From assembly GCA_963696585.1 (NCBI GenBank), contig CAVOKW010000018.1:1-64000 (forward strand): DNA of 64,000 bases. The letters are read 5' to 3'. Under the pieces are notes generated by a model. It saw only the letters and a list, made by a program, of their open reading frames with translations. It was not told where the DNA came from and ran no database searches. This document shows, in pieces, positions 7,405 through 15,264 of this stretch. The stretch comes from Parvibaculum sp963696585 (lineage in GTDB: Bacteria > Pseudomonadota > Alphaproteobacteria > Parvibaculales > Parvibaculaceae). Position 1 is the stretch's first letter. Each line of letters opens with the position of its first letter. The translations under genes were made by a program, and so were the position numbers.

Positions 7405-8739
7405 TCAGGCCCGCGGCAATGACTCGACAAAGGTGACGGGTTCGCCCTGCGCCTTGCCCTGCAACTCATCGTTCCACATGGCGATGGCGCCGCGCACCAC
7501 TGTGCCGATGGGCCAGCCTGTGACCTGCTTGCCATCGTAAGGCGTCCAGCCGCATTTGCTGGCGATCCATTCATTGCGAATGATGCGCTTGGCCTTCATG
7601 TCCACGATCGTCAAATCGGCATCATAACCGACCGCGATGCGGCCTTTGCGGGCCATACCGAAAATGCGATTGGGGCCGTGGCAGGCCAGATCGACAAAGC
7701 GTTCAAGCGTCAGTCGGCCCGCATTCACATGATCGAGCATGAGCGGCACAAGCGTTTGCACGCCGGGCATACCGGAAGGTGACTTCGGATAAGGCTGATC
7801 CTTTTCTTCGCGCGTATGGGGCGCATGGTCGGAGCCAAGCACATCGACAATGCCGTCAGTGACGCCAGCCCAGAGTCCGGCGCGATGTTCGGCGGAACGG
7901 ATGGGCGGGTTCATCTGCGCATAGGTGCCAAGTTCGTCATAGCATTCGGGCGCGGCAAGCGTCAGATGCTGTGGTGTGACCTCGACGGTGGCGATGTCCT
8001 TGTGCCGGGCCAGCAGCGGAATCTCATCCGCCGTTGAGATATGCAGCACATGGATGCGCTTGCCTGCCTTTCGCGCCAGCCCCAACAGGCGCTGGGTGCA
8101 GATCAGCGCCGCCTCGGCATCACGCCAGACGGGATGGGTCTGCACATCGCCGAGAACGGCAAGCTCACGACGCTCGCGCAGCCGGAACTCATCTTCGGAA
8201 TGAAAGGCGGCGCGACGATTGATGGCGTTCAAGACGCGCAGCACGTCCTCATCCTTCTCGACAAGCAGCGTGCCGGTGGACGAGCCCATGAAAACCTTGA
8301 TGCCGCAGCAGCCGGGCTGGCGTTCAATTTCTGCCAGCAGATCGACATTCTCGGTGGTTGCGCCGCCGTAAAAGGCAAAGTCGCAATACATGCGATGACG
8401 CGCGCGCGCGACCTTGTCGGCAATCGCCTCGGGTGTTGTCGTCGGTGGCCTGGTATTCGGCATCTCGAAAACCGCCGTGACGCCGCCGAGCGCGGCGGCC
8501 TTGCCGCCCGTTTCCAGGTCTTCCTTGTGCTCATTGCCGGGTTCGCGCAGATGCACCTGACTGTCGATGACACCGGGCAGGACATGCAGCCCCGTGACAT
8601 CAACGACCTGCCCGGCGCTGGCGCGTGAGAGATCGCCAATCGCGGCGATGCGACCGCCAATCACGCCGACATCGGCCTTGCCGGTGCCATCCTGATTGAC
8701 GAGCGTGCCGCCGCGAAAGATCAGATCATAGGTCGTCAT
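7405..8739 (-). CDS. Dihydroorotase-family amidohydrolase with altered metal motif
   Basis: A 444-residue cyclic amidohydrolase, assigned to class I dihydroorotase/allantoinase-like enzymes. Seen in sequence: HVLPGVIDSQVHLREPG near residues 52-68, MPNTRPPTT, KVFMGSSTGTLLVE, HSEDE, HVLHISTADE, and SDHAPHTREEK near residue 312. The first His of the usual DxHxH metal pair is Gln here (Q61, with H63 kept). I recall the same TQVHFREPG variant in annotated alphaproteobacterial dihydroorotases, so this is a subfamily trait rather than damage. Whether it makes dihydroorotate or hydrolyses another cyclic amide is open. Its start overlaps the stop of the upstream glycosyltransferase fragment by 4 bp (ATGA). 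Confidence 0.82.
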   Translation of the reverse strand: MTTYDLIFRGGTLVNQDGTGKADVGVIGGRIAAIGDLSRASAGQVVDVTGLHVLPGVIDSQVHLREPGNEHKEDLETGGKAAALGGVTAVFEMPNTRPPTTTPEAIADKVARARHRMYCDFAFYGGATTENVDLLAEIERQPGCCGIKVFMGSSTGTLLVEKDEDVLRVLNAINRRAAFHSEDEFRLRERRELAVLGDVQTHPVWRDAEAALICTQRLLGLARKAGKRIHVLHISTADEIPLLARHKDIATVEVTPQHLTLAAPECYDELGTYAQMNPPIRSAEHRAGLWAGVTDGIVDVLGSDHAPHTREEKDQPYPKSPSGMPGVQTLVPLMLDHVNAGRLTLERFVDLACHGPNRIFGMARKGRIAVGYDADLTIVDMKAKRIIRNEWIASKCGWTPYDGKQVTGWPIGTVVRGAIAMWNDELQGKAQGEPVTFVESLPRA

Positions 8740-9059
8740 GTCGTCACCCCTTCGGCGATGGCCGATCCCTTGGTGTGAGCCAAAATCTCGCGCGCGGCTT
8801 CCTCAACGCGGTCAACCGTCAGATCGAGCATGGCATTGCCATCGCGCCAGCCTGCGCCGTGAATGGCCAGAACTTCTTCCTGCGTATGCGGGCCACGCAC
8901 AGCGATGGCGCGCGGGGCATGGCGAAAGATCGGCTCAGCCAAAGGCCCGCAGGCGACCCAGAATTGAGCGTCAGGATAGCGCGCCAGCAACCCGGCATAG
9001 AGCCCGGTTGAAAGTACGGCATCGCCGATCCGGTTAGATGTGATGAAGAGAATCCGCAT
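8736..9059 (-). pseudogene. Shortened glycosyltransferase family 9 (heptosyltransferase-like)
   Basis: A 107-residue product, whereas GT9 enzymes have about 300-350. The N-terminus MRILFITSNRIGDAVLSTGL and the following RYPDAQFWVACGPLAEPIFR match the donor-independent N-domain of ADP-heptose:LPS heptosyltransferase-like proteins. The tail, from RGPHTQEEVLAIHGAGWRDG through LTVDRVEEAAREILAH, looks like a native GT9-type C-terminal helix, and the stop overlaps the next gene by ATGA. An in-frame internal deletion of roughly 200 residues explains this best. The nucleotide-sugar binding half is missing, so activity is unlikely. Confidence 0.55.
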
Positions 9060-9129
9060 GTCGCCTGTCTGCCGTCGCGGAACCGCCGCAAGCCGGGCCC
9101 CCGGTTATAAGTGGGCGCGCGGGTCCTGC

Positions 9130-9155
9130 CAAGCATTTCGCCCGATCAATGCTTG
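9130..9155. promoter_or_regulatory. Inverted repeat between divergent genes
   Basis: Perfect 8-bp arms CAAGCATT and AATGCTTG with a 10-nt spacer lie in the 163-bp gap between the divergently transcribed glycosyltransferase fragment and ygfZ. The spacing fits a dimeric regulator binding one face of the helix, or an RNA hairpin. No regulator can be named. Confidence 0.4.
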
Positions 9156-9222
9156 CGGAACATCCCCGCCAAGCCTAAATCTTAAGGACGGCCACATGAA
9201 GTGACAGGCAAGGCTTATCGAG

Positions 9223-10110
9223 ATGACCAAGTTGAAGGCCTCGACGCTCGACAGGCGTGGGGTAGTGAAGGTCAGCGGCTCTGAGGCGCGGGACTTTCTT
9301 CAAGGGCTTATCACCAATAATGCCGAAGAGGCCAAGCCCGGTGCGGCGGTCTATTCGGCGCTGCTGACGCCGCAAGGCAAATTCCTGTTCGATTTTTTCC
9401 TGACCGAGTCCCCTGCAGGCGACATGCTGCTGGAATGCGAACGGGCGCGCGCGGGCGACTTCGTCAAGCGCCTGACCACCTACAAGCTGCGCGCCAAGGT
9501 CGAGATCGCTGATGTCAGCGATGCGTATCGGCTGTTCGTGACATGGGGTGAGGGGGCCGGGCCGCTTCCCGGGGCGATGTCTTATGCTGACCCGCGCGTT
9601 ATCACACTTGGCTATCGCCACCTTCTGCCGCTTGCCGCCCATGACAAGGCGCTCGGCCAGAGTGGTGCGGAAAATGTTCCCGCAAGCGAGTATGACCGGA
9701 TGCGGATTGCGCTTGGCGTAGGTGAGGCGCCATTTGACTTTGAGCCGGAGCGCACATTTCCGCTGGAAGTGAATTTCGATGACCTGAATGGCATCGACTT
9801 CCAGAAAGGCTGTTTTGTCGGGCAGGAAGTGACCTCGCGCACCAAACGACGCGGCAGTGTGCGCAAGCGATTGCTGCCTTGCCTCGTGGAAGGGCCAACA
9901 CCCAGGACGCATACGCCCGTGACAGCAGCCGGTCGCGAAGTCGGAATGATTTATTCGACCGACAGTGAAACCGATCACGTTCTGGCGCTGATCCGTCTGG
10001 ATCTCATGCATGATGTGGTGCTGGAAGCGGGCGATGCGAGCCTGACGCCGCTCAAGCCGCATTGGGCCCGGTTTGAGCTTGAAGGGATTGAGGAAGATGC
10101 CGAAGAGTGA
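9223..10110 (+). CDS. ygfZ: Folate-binding protein YgfZ (iron-sulfur cluster repair)
   Basis: A 295-residue member of the GcvT-like YgfZ family, a folate-dependent factor that supports assembly or repair of iron-sulfur enzymes such as MiaB. The diagnostic motif KGCFVGQEVTSRTKRRG is present near residues 195-211, and the N-terminus has VSGSEARDFLQGLITNN and the LLTPQGKFLFDFF loop typical of the folate site. The 3' end overlaps the tag gene by 14 bp, so the two genes are probably co-transcribed. Confidence 0.92.
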   Translation: MTKLKASTLDRRGVVKVSGSEARDFLQGLITNNAEEAKPGAAVYSALLTPQGKFLFDFFLTESPAGDMLLECERARAGDFVKRLTTYKLRAKVEIADVSDAYRLFVTWGEGAGPLPGAMSYADPRVITLGYRHLLPLAAHDKALGQSGAENVPASEYDRMRIALGVGEAPFDFEPERTFPLEVNFDDLNGIDFQKGCFVGQEVTSRTKRRGSVRKRLLPCLVEGPTPRTHTPVTAAGREVGMIYSTDSETDHVLALIRLDLMHDVVLEAGDASLTPLKPHWARFELEGIEEDAEE

Positions 10111-10699
10111 GGTATCCGGTCGATGCCCCTGGCCGGGCGAGGATCCACTCTACATCACCTATCACGATGAAGAATGGGGGGTGCCGGAATATGATGACCG
10201 CGCCCTTTTCGAAAAGCTGATCCTGGACGGGTTTCAGGCTGGCCTCTCCTGGATCACCATTCTGCGCAAGCGGGAGAGCTTCCGCGAAGCATTTGACGGG
10301 TTTGATCCCGAGCGCATGGCGCGTTACACGCCAAAAAAAATCGAAAAATTATTGCAAAATCCCGGCATCATTCGCCATCGGGGCAAAATCGAAGCCAGTA
10401 TCGGCAATGCCAAAGCCTGGCTTGAGATCATGGAACAGGGCGAGGGCTTTTCCGATTTCATCTGGCGCCATGTCGATCATCGTCCCGTGCAGAACAATTG
10501 GGGCCATATGGGAGAGGTTCCAGCCGAAACCGGAATGAGCGTTGCGCTCTCCAACGCCTTGAAAAAACAGGGATTCAAGTTTTGTGGTCCGACAATTGTG
10601 TATGCCTTCGGTCAGGCGGTTGGCCTTGTAAATGATCACATCACAAGTTGCCCGCGCCACAGGGCTTGCGGCAAACTCGCGGCAACTAAAATGCGCTGA
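10097..10699 (+). CDS. tag: DNA-3-methyladenine glycosylase I
   Basis: A 200-residue base-excision repair glycosylase that removes 3-methyladenine. The N-terminal GRCPWPGEDPLYITYHDEEW carries the first zinc ligands (Cys and His). LILDGFQAGLSWITILRKRE is the helix-hairpin-helix region, and the C-terminal SCPRHRAC provides the remaining His and Cys ligands, as in E. coli Tag. ATG 10097 overlaps the ygfZ end; a longer frame upstream starts at 10073 without support. The enzyme counters alkylation damage. Confidence 0.95.
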   Translation: MPKSEVSGRCPWPGEDPLYITYHDEEWGVPEYDDRALFEKLILDGFQAGLSWITILRKRESFREAFDGFDPERMARYTPKKIEKLLQNPGIIRHRGKIEASIGNAKAWLEIMEQGEGFSDFIWRHVDHRPVQNNWGHMGEVPAETGMSVALSNALKKQGFKFCGPTIVYAFGQAVGLVNDHITSCPRHRACGKLAATKMR

Positions 10700-10805
10700 G
10701 TTATTTTAATTTCCTGGAACAATCTTCCGCCACATTATCGGCTTATGCGGACCATGATGTCCTGAGAACTTCCCGTGTCTCATCTTCAACAGAGGGAAAG
10801 CCGAT

Positions 10806-11441
10806 ATGTTCAAGCGCCCCAAGGGTGTTTCCGAAATCGACGGGCAAGCCAGCGTCGACCACGGCGACGATGTCCCTGCCAGAATGCGTCCCATGACGCC
10901 CCCCCTTCCGCAGAAGTCCCTTCTTGATCCGTCTGCGGATGATTTCCCCCTTCTCCCCCCGAGCAAAACCATCACACCTTCTTACGAAGCGAGGAAACCT
11001 GTCGTGCGCACATTTCAGTCCCCGGGCACCGCGCCTGTTTCCATGCCCGCCGCCAACCTGCATGTCGGGCGCGGCCTGAAACTGGAAGGCAGGATCCAGT
11101 CCTGCGACACGCTGGTGATTGAAGGCGATGTGAAGGCCACGATCGAAAGCGGCACATTGACGATTTCGGAAAGCGGCGATGTCAGCGGCGAAGCGACGGT
11201 GGACGAAGCCGAGATCAATGGCCGTTTTGACGGTACGCTGACGGTCAAGAAGTGCCTGACCATCAATGCGAGTGGTCGCGTGACCGGCGTCGTGCTTTAT
11301 GGCGAGCTGAAGGTTGAACAGGGTGGCCAGATCAGCGGCGAAATCCAGTCGGCCGGACAGAACAAGACTGATAGCCTGACCAATCGTTCGCGCAACGAGA
11401 CTGCCGTCGAGACATCGGCCCCCTCTGCCTCGCTCAACTGA
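10806..11441 (+). CDS. Bactofilin (polymer-forming cytoskeletal protein)
   Basis: A 211-residue bactofilin: a Pro-rich disordered N-terminus (about residues 1-85), then a right-handed beta-helix core of repeating short strands (NLHVGRGLKLEGRIQSCDTL, VIEGDVKATIESGTLTISES, GDVSGEATVDEAEINGRFDG), then a polar tail. Bactofilins self-assemble into filaments at the membrane and help set cell shape, stalk or polar structures in alphaproteobacteria. The core length of about 110 residues is normal. It stands alone between tag and a 430-bp repeat-bearing gap. Confidence 0.93.
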   Translation: MFKRPKGVSEIDGQASVDHGDDVPARMRPMTPPLPQKSLLDPSADDFPLLPPSKTITPSYEARKPVVRTFQSPGTAPVSMPAANLHVGRGLKLEGRIQSCDTLVIEGDVKATIESGTLTISESGDVSGEATVDEAEINGRFDGTLTVKKCLTINASGRVTGVVLYGELKVEQGGQISGEIQSAGQNKTDSLTNRSRNETAVETSAPSASLN

Positions 11442-11468
11442 GCCTTCAAGGCCTGCGCCTTTGACCGG

Positions 11469-11520
11469 TCAGACCTTCGGGGACCCGTCAGACCTTCGCG
11501 GCCCGTCGGACCATCGGGAC
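11469..11520 (+). repeat. Three short tandem repeats of 18-19 bp
   Basis: Units starting TCAGACCTTCG, TCAGACCTTCG and TCGGACCATCG occur at 11469, 11488 and 11506. They lie in the 438-bp gap between bactofilin and the FabH-type gene. I see no gene in this gap. The rest holds a second small duplication at 11630-11669 and otherwise unremarkable sequence that must contain the ketosynthase promoter. Confidence 0.75.
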
Positions 11521-11629
11521 GCGGTGACAGCACCGCGTGCCGGTGTCCGTTGCGCCCGGCGTAGCGACGACAAGACAGGCGCAGCGGGGATGCCGCATCG
11601 GCTTACGGCCTCATTCAGCATGGAAAGCG

Positions 11630-11669
11630 CCAAATCCTGCGCTTTTTCCCCAAATCCTAAGCTTTTTCC
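11630..11669 (+). repeat. Tandem duplication of a 20-bp unit
   Basis: Two adjacent units (CCAAATCCTGCGCTTTTTCC, then a copy with AA replacing GC at positions 10-11) agree at 18 of 20 positions. This gives two T-runs in the noncoding stretch before the FabH-type gene. It may be a slippage product. No function is evident. Confidence 0.8.
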
Positions 11670-11879
11670 AACGTCAACGTGGTGATTTCCACGCGCGTAA
11701 GGGGATGAAGGGGAGCTGGCGCGTCAACCATCCCGGTAATCCATCAAGCGAGGGAGTGGAAACATCATTGCGCCTGTTCTAACTTAGCGCCGCGGTCCGG
11801 GAGTGCCGCGCGGGAACCTCAGGACGCATGTCCGGGAGCGGAGACATCCACCCCGCAGCCATAAAAATCAGGTGTGAAT

Positions 11880-13004
11880 GTGAGCAAAGTCGTCATCAGC
11901 GGAACAGGCGTTTTTACACCGCCCTATTCGATCAGCAACGAAGAACTCGTCGAGTCCTTCAACACCTATGTCGCGCATTTCAATGAAACGAATGCTGCCG
12001 CCATTGCGCGTGGCGAGATGGAGGCGCTTGCCCCTTCCAGTGCCGATTTCATCACCAAGGCATCGGGTATTGAATCACGCTTCGTGATGAACAAGGAAGG
12101 CATTCTCGATCCCGGGATCATGGCCCCGCGTTTGCGCCAGCGCAGCAATGACGAGCCGGGCATACTTGCCGAAATGGCGGTTGATGCCGCCCAAAAGGCC
12201 ATGCGCCGCGCCAACAAGACGCCCGCCGACATTGACGCCGTGCTTGTCGCCTGTTCAAACCTCGAACGCGCCTATCCGGCGATCGCTGTTGAGGTGCAGG
12301 ATCTGCTCGGTATCGAGGGCTTTGGCTTTGACATGAATGTCGCCTGCTCCTCAGCCACATTCGCCATTCAGACGGCTTATGACATGCTGCGCTCCGGCAG
12401 TGTTGATTGCGTGCTTGTTGTCGATCCGGAAATCTGCTCGGGGCATCTCAACTTCCGCGACCGCGACAGCCACTTCATCTTTGGCGATGTCTGCACCGCC
12501 ATCATTCTGGAGCGCGAAGAGACCTGCACAGCCAAGGGCGCCTGGGAAATCATCGGCACCCGCCTGATGACGAAGTTTTCCAACAATATCCGAAACAATT
12601 TCGGATTCCTCAATCGCGCCACGCCTGAAGGTGTCGGCGCCAAGGACAAGCTCTTCGTTCAGGAAGGTCGCAAGGTCTTCAAGGAAGTCGTGCCGATGGT
12701 CGCCAAACTGATCACGGATCATATGGCGGATGAAGGGCTTGATCCGGCCGATCTCAAGCGCATGTGGCTGCACCAGGCCAATAAGGGCATGAATGACATG
12801 ATCGGTCGCAAGGTGCTCGGCCGCGATCCCTTGCCGGGAGAGCAGCCGAACATCCTCAATACTTATGCCAATACAAGCTCTGCCGGATCGATCATTGCCT
12901 TCAGCCAGTTCAATGAGGATCTCAAAGAAGGCGATCTGGCCCTGATATGCAGCTTCGGCGCGGGCTATTCAGCCGGCAATGTGCTGATGCGCCGCCGGGC
13001 CTAG
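11880..13004 (+). CDS. Beta-ketoacyl-ACP synthase III family protein (long FabH type)
   Basis: A 374-residue thiolase-fold condensing enzyme. The catalytic triad is visible: Cys in DMNVACSSATFAI, His in LHQANKGMND, and Asn in NTYANTSSAGS. It is about 50 residues longer than E. coli FabH, with an insertion around FNTYVAHFNETNAAAIARGE. In this it resembles long forms such as P. aeruginosa PA3286, which I recall as using medium-chain acyl-CoA as primer. It could prime fatty acid synthesis or act in a special lipid pathway. Start GTG 11880 has CAGG 7 bp upstream; GTG 11874 is too close to that site. Confidence 0.85.
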   Translation: MSKVVISGTGVFTPPYSISNEELVESFNTYVAHFNETNAAAIARGEMEALAPSSADFITKASGIESRFVMNKEGILDPGIMAPRLRQRSNDEPGILAEMAVDAAQKAMRRANKTPADIDAVLVACSNLERAYPAIAVEVQDLLGIEGFGFDMNVACSSATFAIQTAYDMLRSGSVDCVLVVDPEICSGHLNFRDRDSHFIFGDVCTAIILEREETCTAKGAWEIIGTRLMTKFSNNIRNNFGFLNRATPEGVGAKDKLFVQEGRKVFKEVVPMVAKLITDHMADEGLDPADLKRMWLHQANKGMNDMIGRKVLGRDPLPGEQPNILNTYANTSSAGSIIAFSQFNEDLKEGDLALICSFGAGYSAGNVLMRRRA

Positions 13005-13013
13005 GTTTCGCGC

Positions 13014-13385
13014 TCAGCCTGCGAAGGGCGTCACGCTGGCAATATGGAATGTCATCATCTCGCCGTCCTCTTCGAGCAGTGAGAGATATTCACCTGTCTT
13101 GATTTCATGACGATCGAGCTTGAAGAACGGCTCGTCGCCCGATCGTGTGGTCTTGTCGTAATCAATGACCCAGCCGCGTCCGATGTGACGCAGAAGACCG
13201 CGCTTGTCATCTTCACCTTCCCAGAAGCGCCGGACAGTGCAGTCCCTGGCATGAAGCTTCCAGGCTTCCGGATCGAGCTTGCCAGAAGCATCGAGCGGGA
13301 CAACAAGATCATAACCATGGGTCTTGGACCCCTGCGGATGGTCTTGTGTGCGGGCGAGGGTCAGATGTACGCGATAAAGGGTCAT
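13014..13385 (-). CDS. Conserved hypothetical protein
   Basis: A 123-residue soluble protein beginning MTLYRVHLTLARTQDHPQGS. It contains HGYDLVVPLDASGKLDPEAW, CTVRRFWEGEDD, GRGWVIDYD and EPFFKLDRHEIKTGEYLSL. I do not recognise a named domain but believe similar proteins occur in Hyphomicrobiales. A strong AGGAGG lies 8 bp before ATG 13385. It is convergent with the FabH-type gene (9-bp gap). Confidence 0.6.
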   Translation of the reverse strand: MTLYRVHLTLARTQDHPQGSKTHGYDLVVPLDASGKLDPEAWKLHARDCTVRRFWEGEDDKRGLLRHIGRGWVIDYDKTTRSGDEPFFKLDRHEIKTGEYLSLLEEDGEMMTFHIASVTPFAG

Positions 13386-13425
13386 TGCATTTGCCTCCTG
13401 GTGCAACTTACGTCTGAATCAAATC

Positions 13426-13507
13426 GTCATTGCGAGGCGCTTTGCGACGACGCAACCCAGACCAATCTTACTTGTTTATGGTTGTGGATTGCTTCGCTCG
13501 CAATGAC
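13426..13507. repeat. Palindromic repeat element (REP/BIME-like)
   Basis: An 82-bp element has perfect 11-bp terminal inverted repeats GTCATTGCGAG and CTCGCAATGAC. The inner sequence includes GGATTGCTTCGC, a pattern I recall from dispersed intergenic palindromes in many proteobacteria. It fills most of the 172-bp gap between the hypothetical gene and the universal stress operon. It carries no coding capacity. Confidence 0.75.
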
Positions 13508-13557
13508 ACAAATTTTTCAGCTCAGAGAAAACATTTTCCGGTCGGACCGGTGCCGAT

Positions 13558-14418
13558 TTAGTGAGCCATCAAGACGGGGATGGTGGCGTGCGAGCGCACA
13601 TGCTGGGTTGTGCCGCCGAGAAAGAATTGCCGCAGGCGACTATGGCCATAGCCCCCCATGACAAGCAGATCGGCCGACATTTTTTCGGCCTGATCGAGCA
13701 GCACCTCACCATCGGGGCGGCCCTGGCCGTCAACGAGATGGATTTCCGGTTTCACGCCATGCAGGGCCAGATAATCCGACAGCATGGCGCAGGGGCCGGT
13801 GTCGAGTTCGCTATTGCCGATGCAGAAAATCGTGACCTGGGTTGCATGTGAAAGGAAGGGTACGGCCGCCGTCACCGCCATGGAGGCTTCCTGGCTCTGA
13901 TCCCAGCCGATGGCGATACGTGTGCCAATCGTTGGCTTGCGCGTTTTGGGAACAATGAGCACCGGACGATCCGCACTCATCAGGGCGGCTTCAAGGCTCG
14001 AACCGCCAGCGCTTGTATCTTCGGCTTCGGCAAAGACGACAAGATCGGACAGGCGGCTATGGGCCGTGACGACATCGTCGCGACGACCGACAACATCAAC
14101 GAAGCGGGCCGAGGGCATGACGGGATTATCGCTTTTCTCGACGATGGGCACGCCTGCCGCGCTTGCCGCTGCGGCGAGTGCCTTGCTTGCCTTGCTGCTG
14201 GCAATCTCGGCGCCTTCACGGGCGGCGTCCAGAAGGTTCTCGATGACCTGACCGGACACGCCCTCGCCCAGATAGGGTAAGGCCTCTGTCGGGTCGGCAC
14301 GGGCGAAAAGCGCCACCATCTGCGCCTTGAAAATTTTGGCGACATCCAACGCCATGGCCAGGACTTCACCATCATGGGGTCCGCCCGTGATCGGAACCAG
14401 AATTTTACGGATAGACAT
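13558..14418 (-). CDS. Universal stress protein (tandem UspA-type)
   Basis: A 286-residue protein with two UspA-like halves. The first opens with SIRKILVPITGGPHDGEVLA. The second ends in the nucleotide-binding pattern MGGYGHSRLRQFFLGGTTQH (Gx2Gx9G-like), which implies ATP binding in that half. Such proteins act in stress survival, often under oxidative, hypoxic or starvation conditions. It is the last gene of a three-gene minus-strand operon after a second Usp-like gene and a Lon-like protease, starting immediately after the upstream stop. Confidence 0.88.
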   Translation of the reverse strand: MSIRKILVPITGGPHDGEVLAMALDVAKIFKAQMVALFARADPTEALPYLGEGVSGQVIENLLDAAREGAEIASSKASKALAAAASAAGVPIVEKSDNPVMPSARFVDVVGRRDDVVTAHSRLSDLVVFAEAEDTSAGGSSLEAALMSADRPVLIVPKTRKPTIGTRIAIGWDQSQEASMAVTAAVPFLSHATQVTIFCIGNSELDTGPCAMLSDYLALHGVKPEIHLVDGQGRPDGEVLLDQAEKMSADLLVMGGYGHSRLRQFFLGGTTQHVRSHATIPVLMAH

Positions 14419-15264
14419 TCAAGAGTCTCCCTTGTTCGACATGACCACCGGATCCCCGATGCGCTCGTCGCCTAGCAATAGAACAGGACAACACGCTGCG
14501 GTCGAGAGGCGTGCTGCATCATCGTCGTCGCCCAGCCAGTCGGCATTGATTATCAATAGCCCGACACCTGCATTCCGGGCCTGATCTGCCAGTTCGGCTG
14601 GCGCTTTCCCTTTGGCGGAAAGCCGGATGAAAGCGGCGCCGATGCGTCCCGCAATCGTTTGTGCAAAAGCAGCGCAGCTTTCACCCGCCGAAGTGCCCTC
14701 GTCAATTGCGGCGACTGGTCGCGCGGTGAGTATGGCAGGCCGGGTGGGGTGCAAATTGACGCCGCGCGCGACAAGCAGCACATCAGCCCGGCTGTCGCGC
14801 GTGGCGGCCCGGACCGCACGGCCAATATCGCGCAGACGAAGGCCTTGCGAGCGGATGACCAGTGTATCAGAGGTTTGGGCCGTTTGCGCCAATTGATGCA
14901 GCGGGTGGCCCCGGCGGATGTCGAAGCTCCACTCAATATGTGCCTCTGACGCCAAACGCGCCAACACACGCCTTGTGCTTTCGGCCTGAGCCCGCATGGC
15001 ACGCAACATGCGTTCGGGGGTCATGTCCTGAACGACGCCCGAAAGGGAATATTCGCGGGCAAAGGGCAGCGCCGCGAGATTGAGGAGATTTTCATCCTCG
15101 ACAAAAATGCCTTTGAGCTGTGCATCAATCGTAGAGGCAAGCCGTGCTGCCAGCATGAGCGTGTCACGCGCCATCAAGGACGTGTCGAGACCAACGACCA
15201 TGCAGGGCTTGACCTGCCTGTCGTCCGTCGTGTCATCATGCAATGGCTTGGCTGTCATCATCAC
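14419..15264 (-). CDS. Universal stress protein-like
   Basis: A 281-residue Usp-like protein. After a short polar N-terminus it has CMVVGLDTSLMARDTLMLAA, typical of the first beta strand and helix. The middle has RADVLLVARGV, and the second half has GLLIINADWLGDDDD near the C-terminus. The ATP-binding glycine loop is not obvious, so it may not bind nucleotide. It overlaps the protease gene stop by 4 bp (ATGA) and directly abuts the next Usp gene, so the three are translationally coupled. Confidence 0.75.
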   Translation of the reverse strand: MMMTAKPLHDDTTDDRQVKPCMVVGLDTSLMARDTLMLAARLASTIDAQLKGIFVEDENLLNLAALPFAREYSLSGVVQDMTPERMLRAMRAQAESTRRVLARLASEAHIEWSFDIRRGHPLHQLAQTAQTSDTLVIRSQGLRLRDIGRAVRAATRDSRADVLLVARGVNLHPTRPAILTARPVAAIDEGTSAGESCAAFAQTIAGRIGAAFIRLSAKGKAPAELADQARNAGVGLLIINADWLGDDDDAARLSTAACCPVLLLGDERIGDPVVMSNKGDS

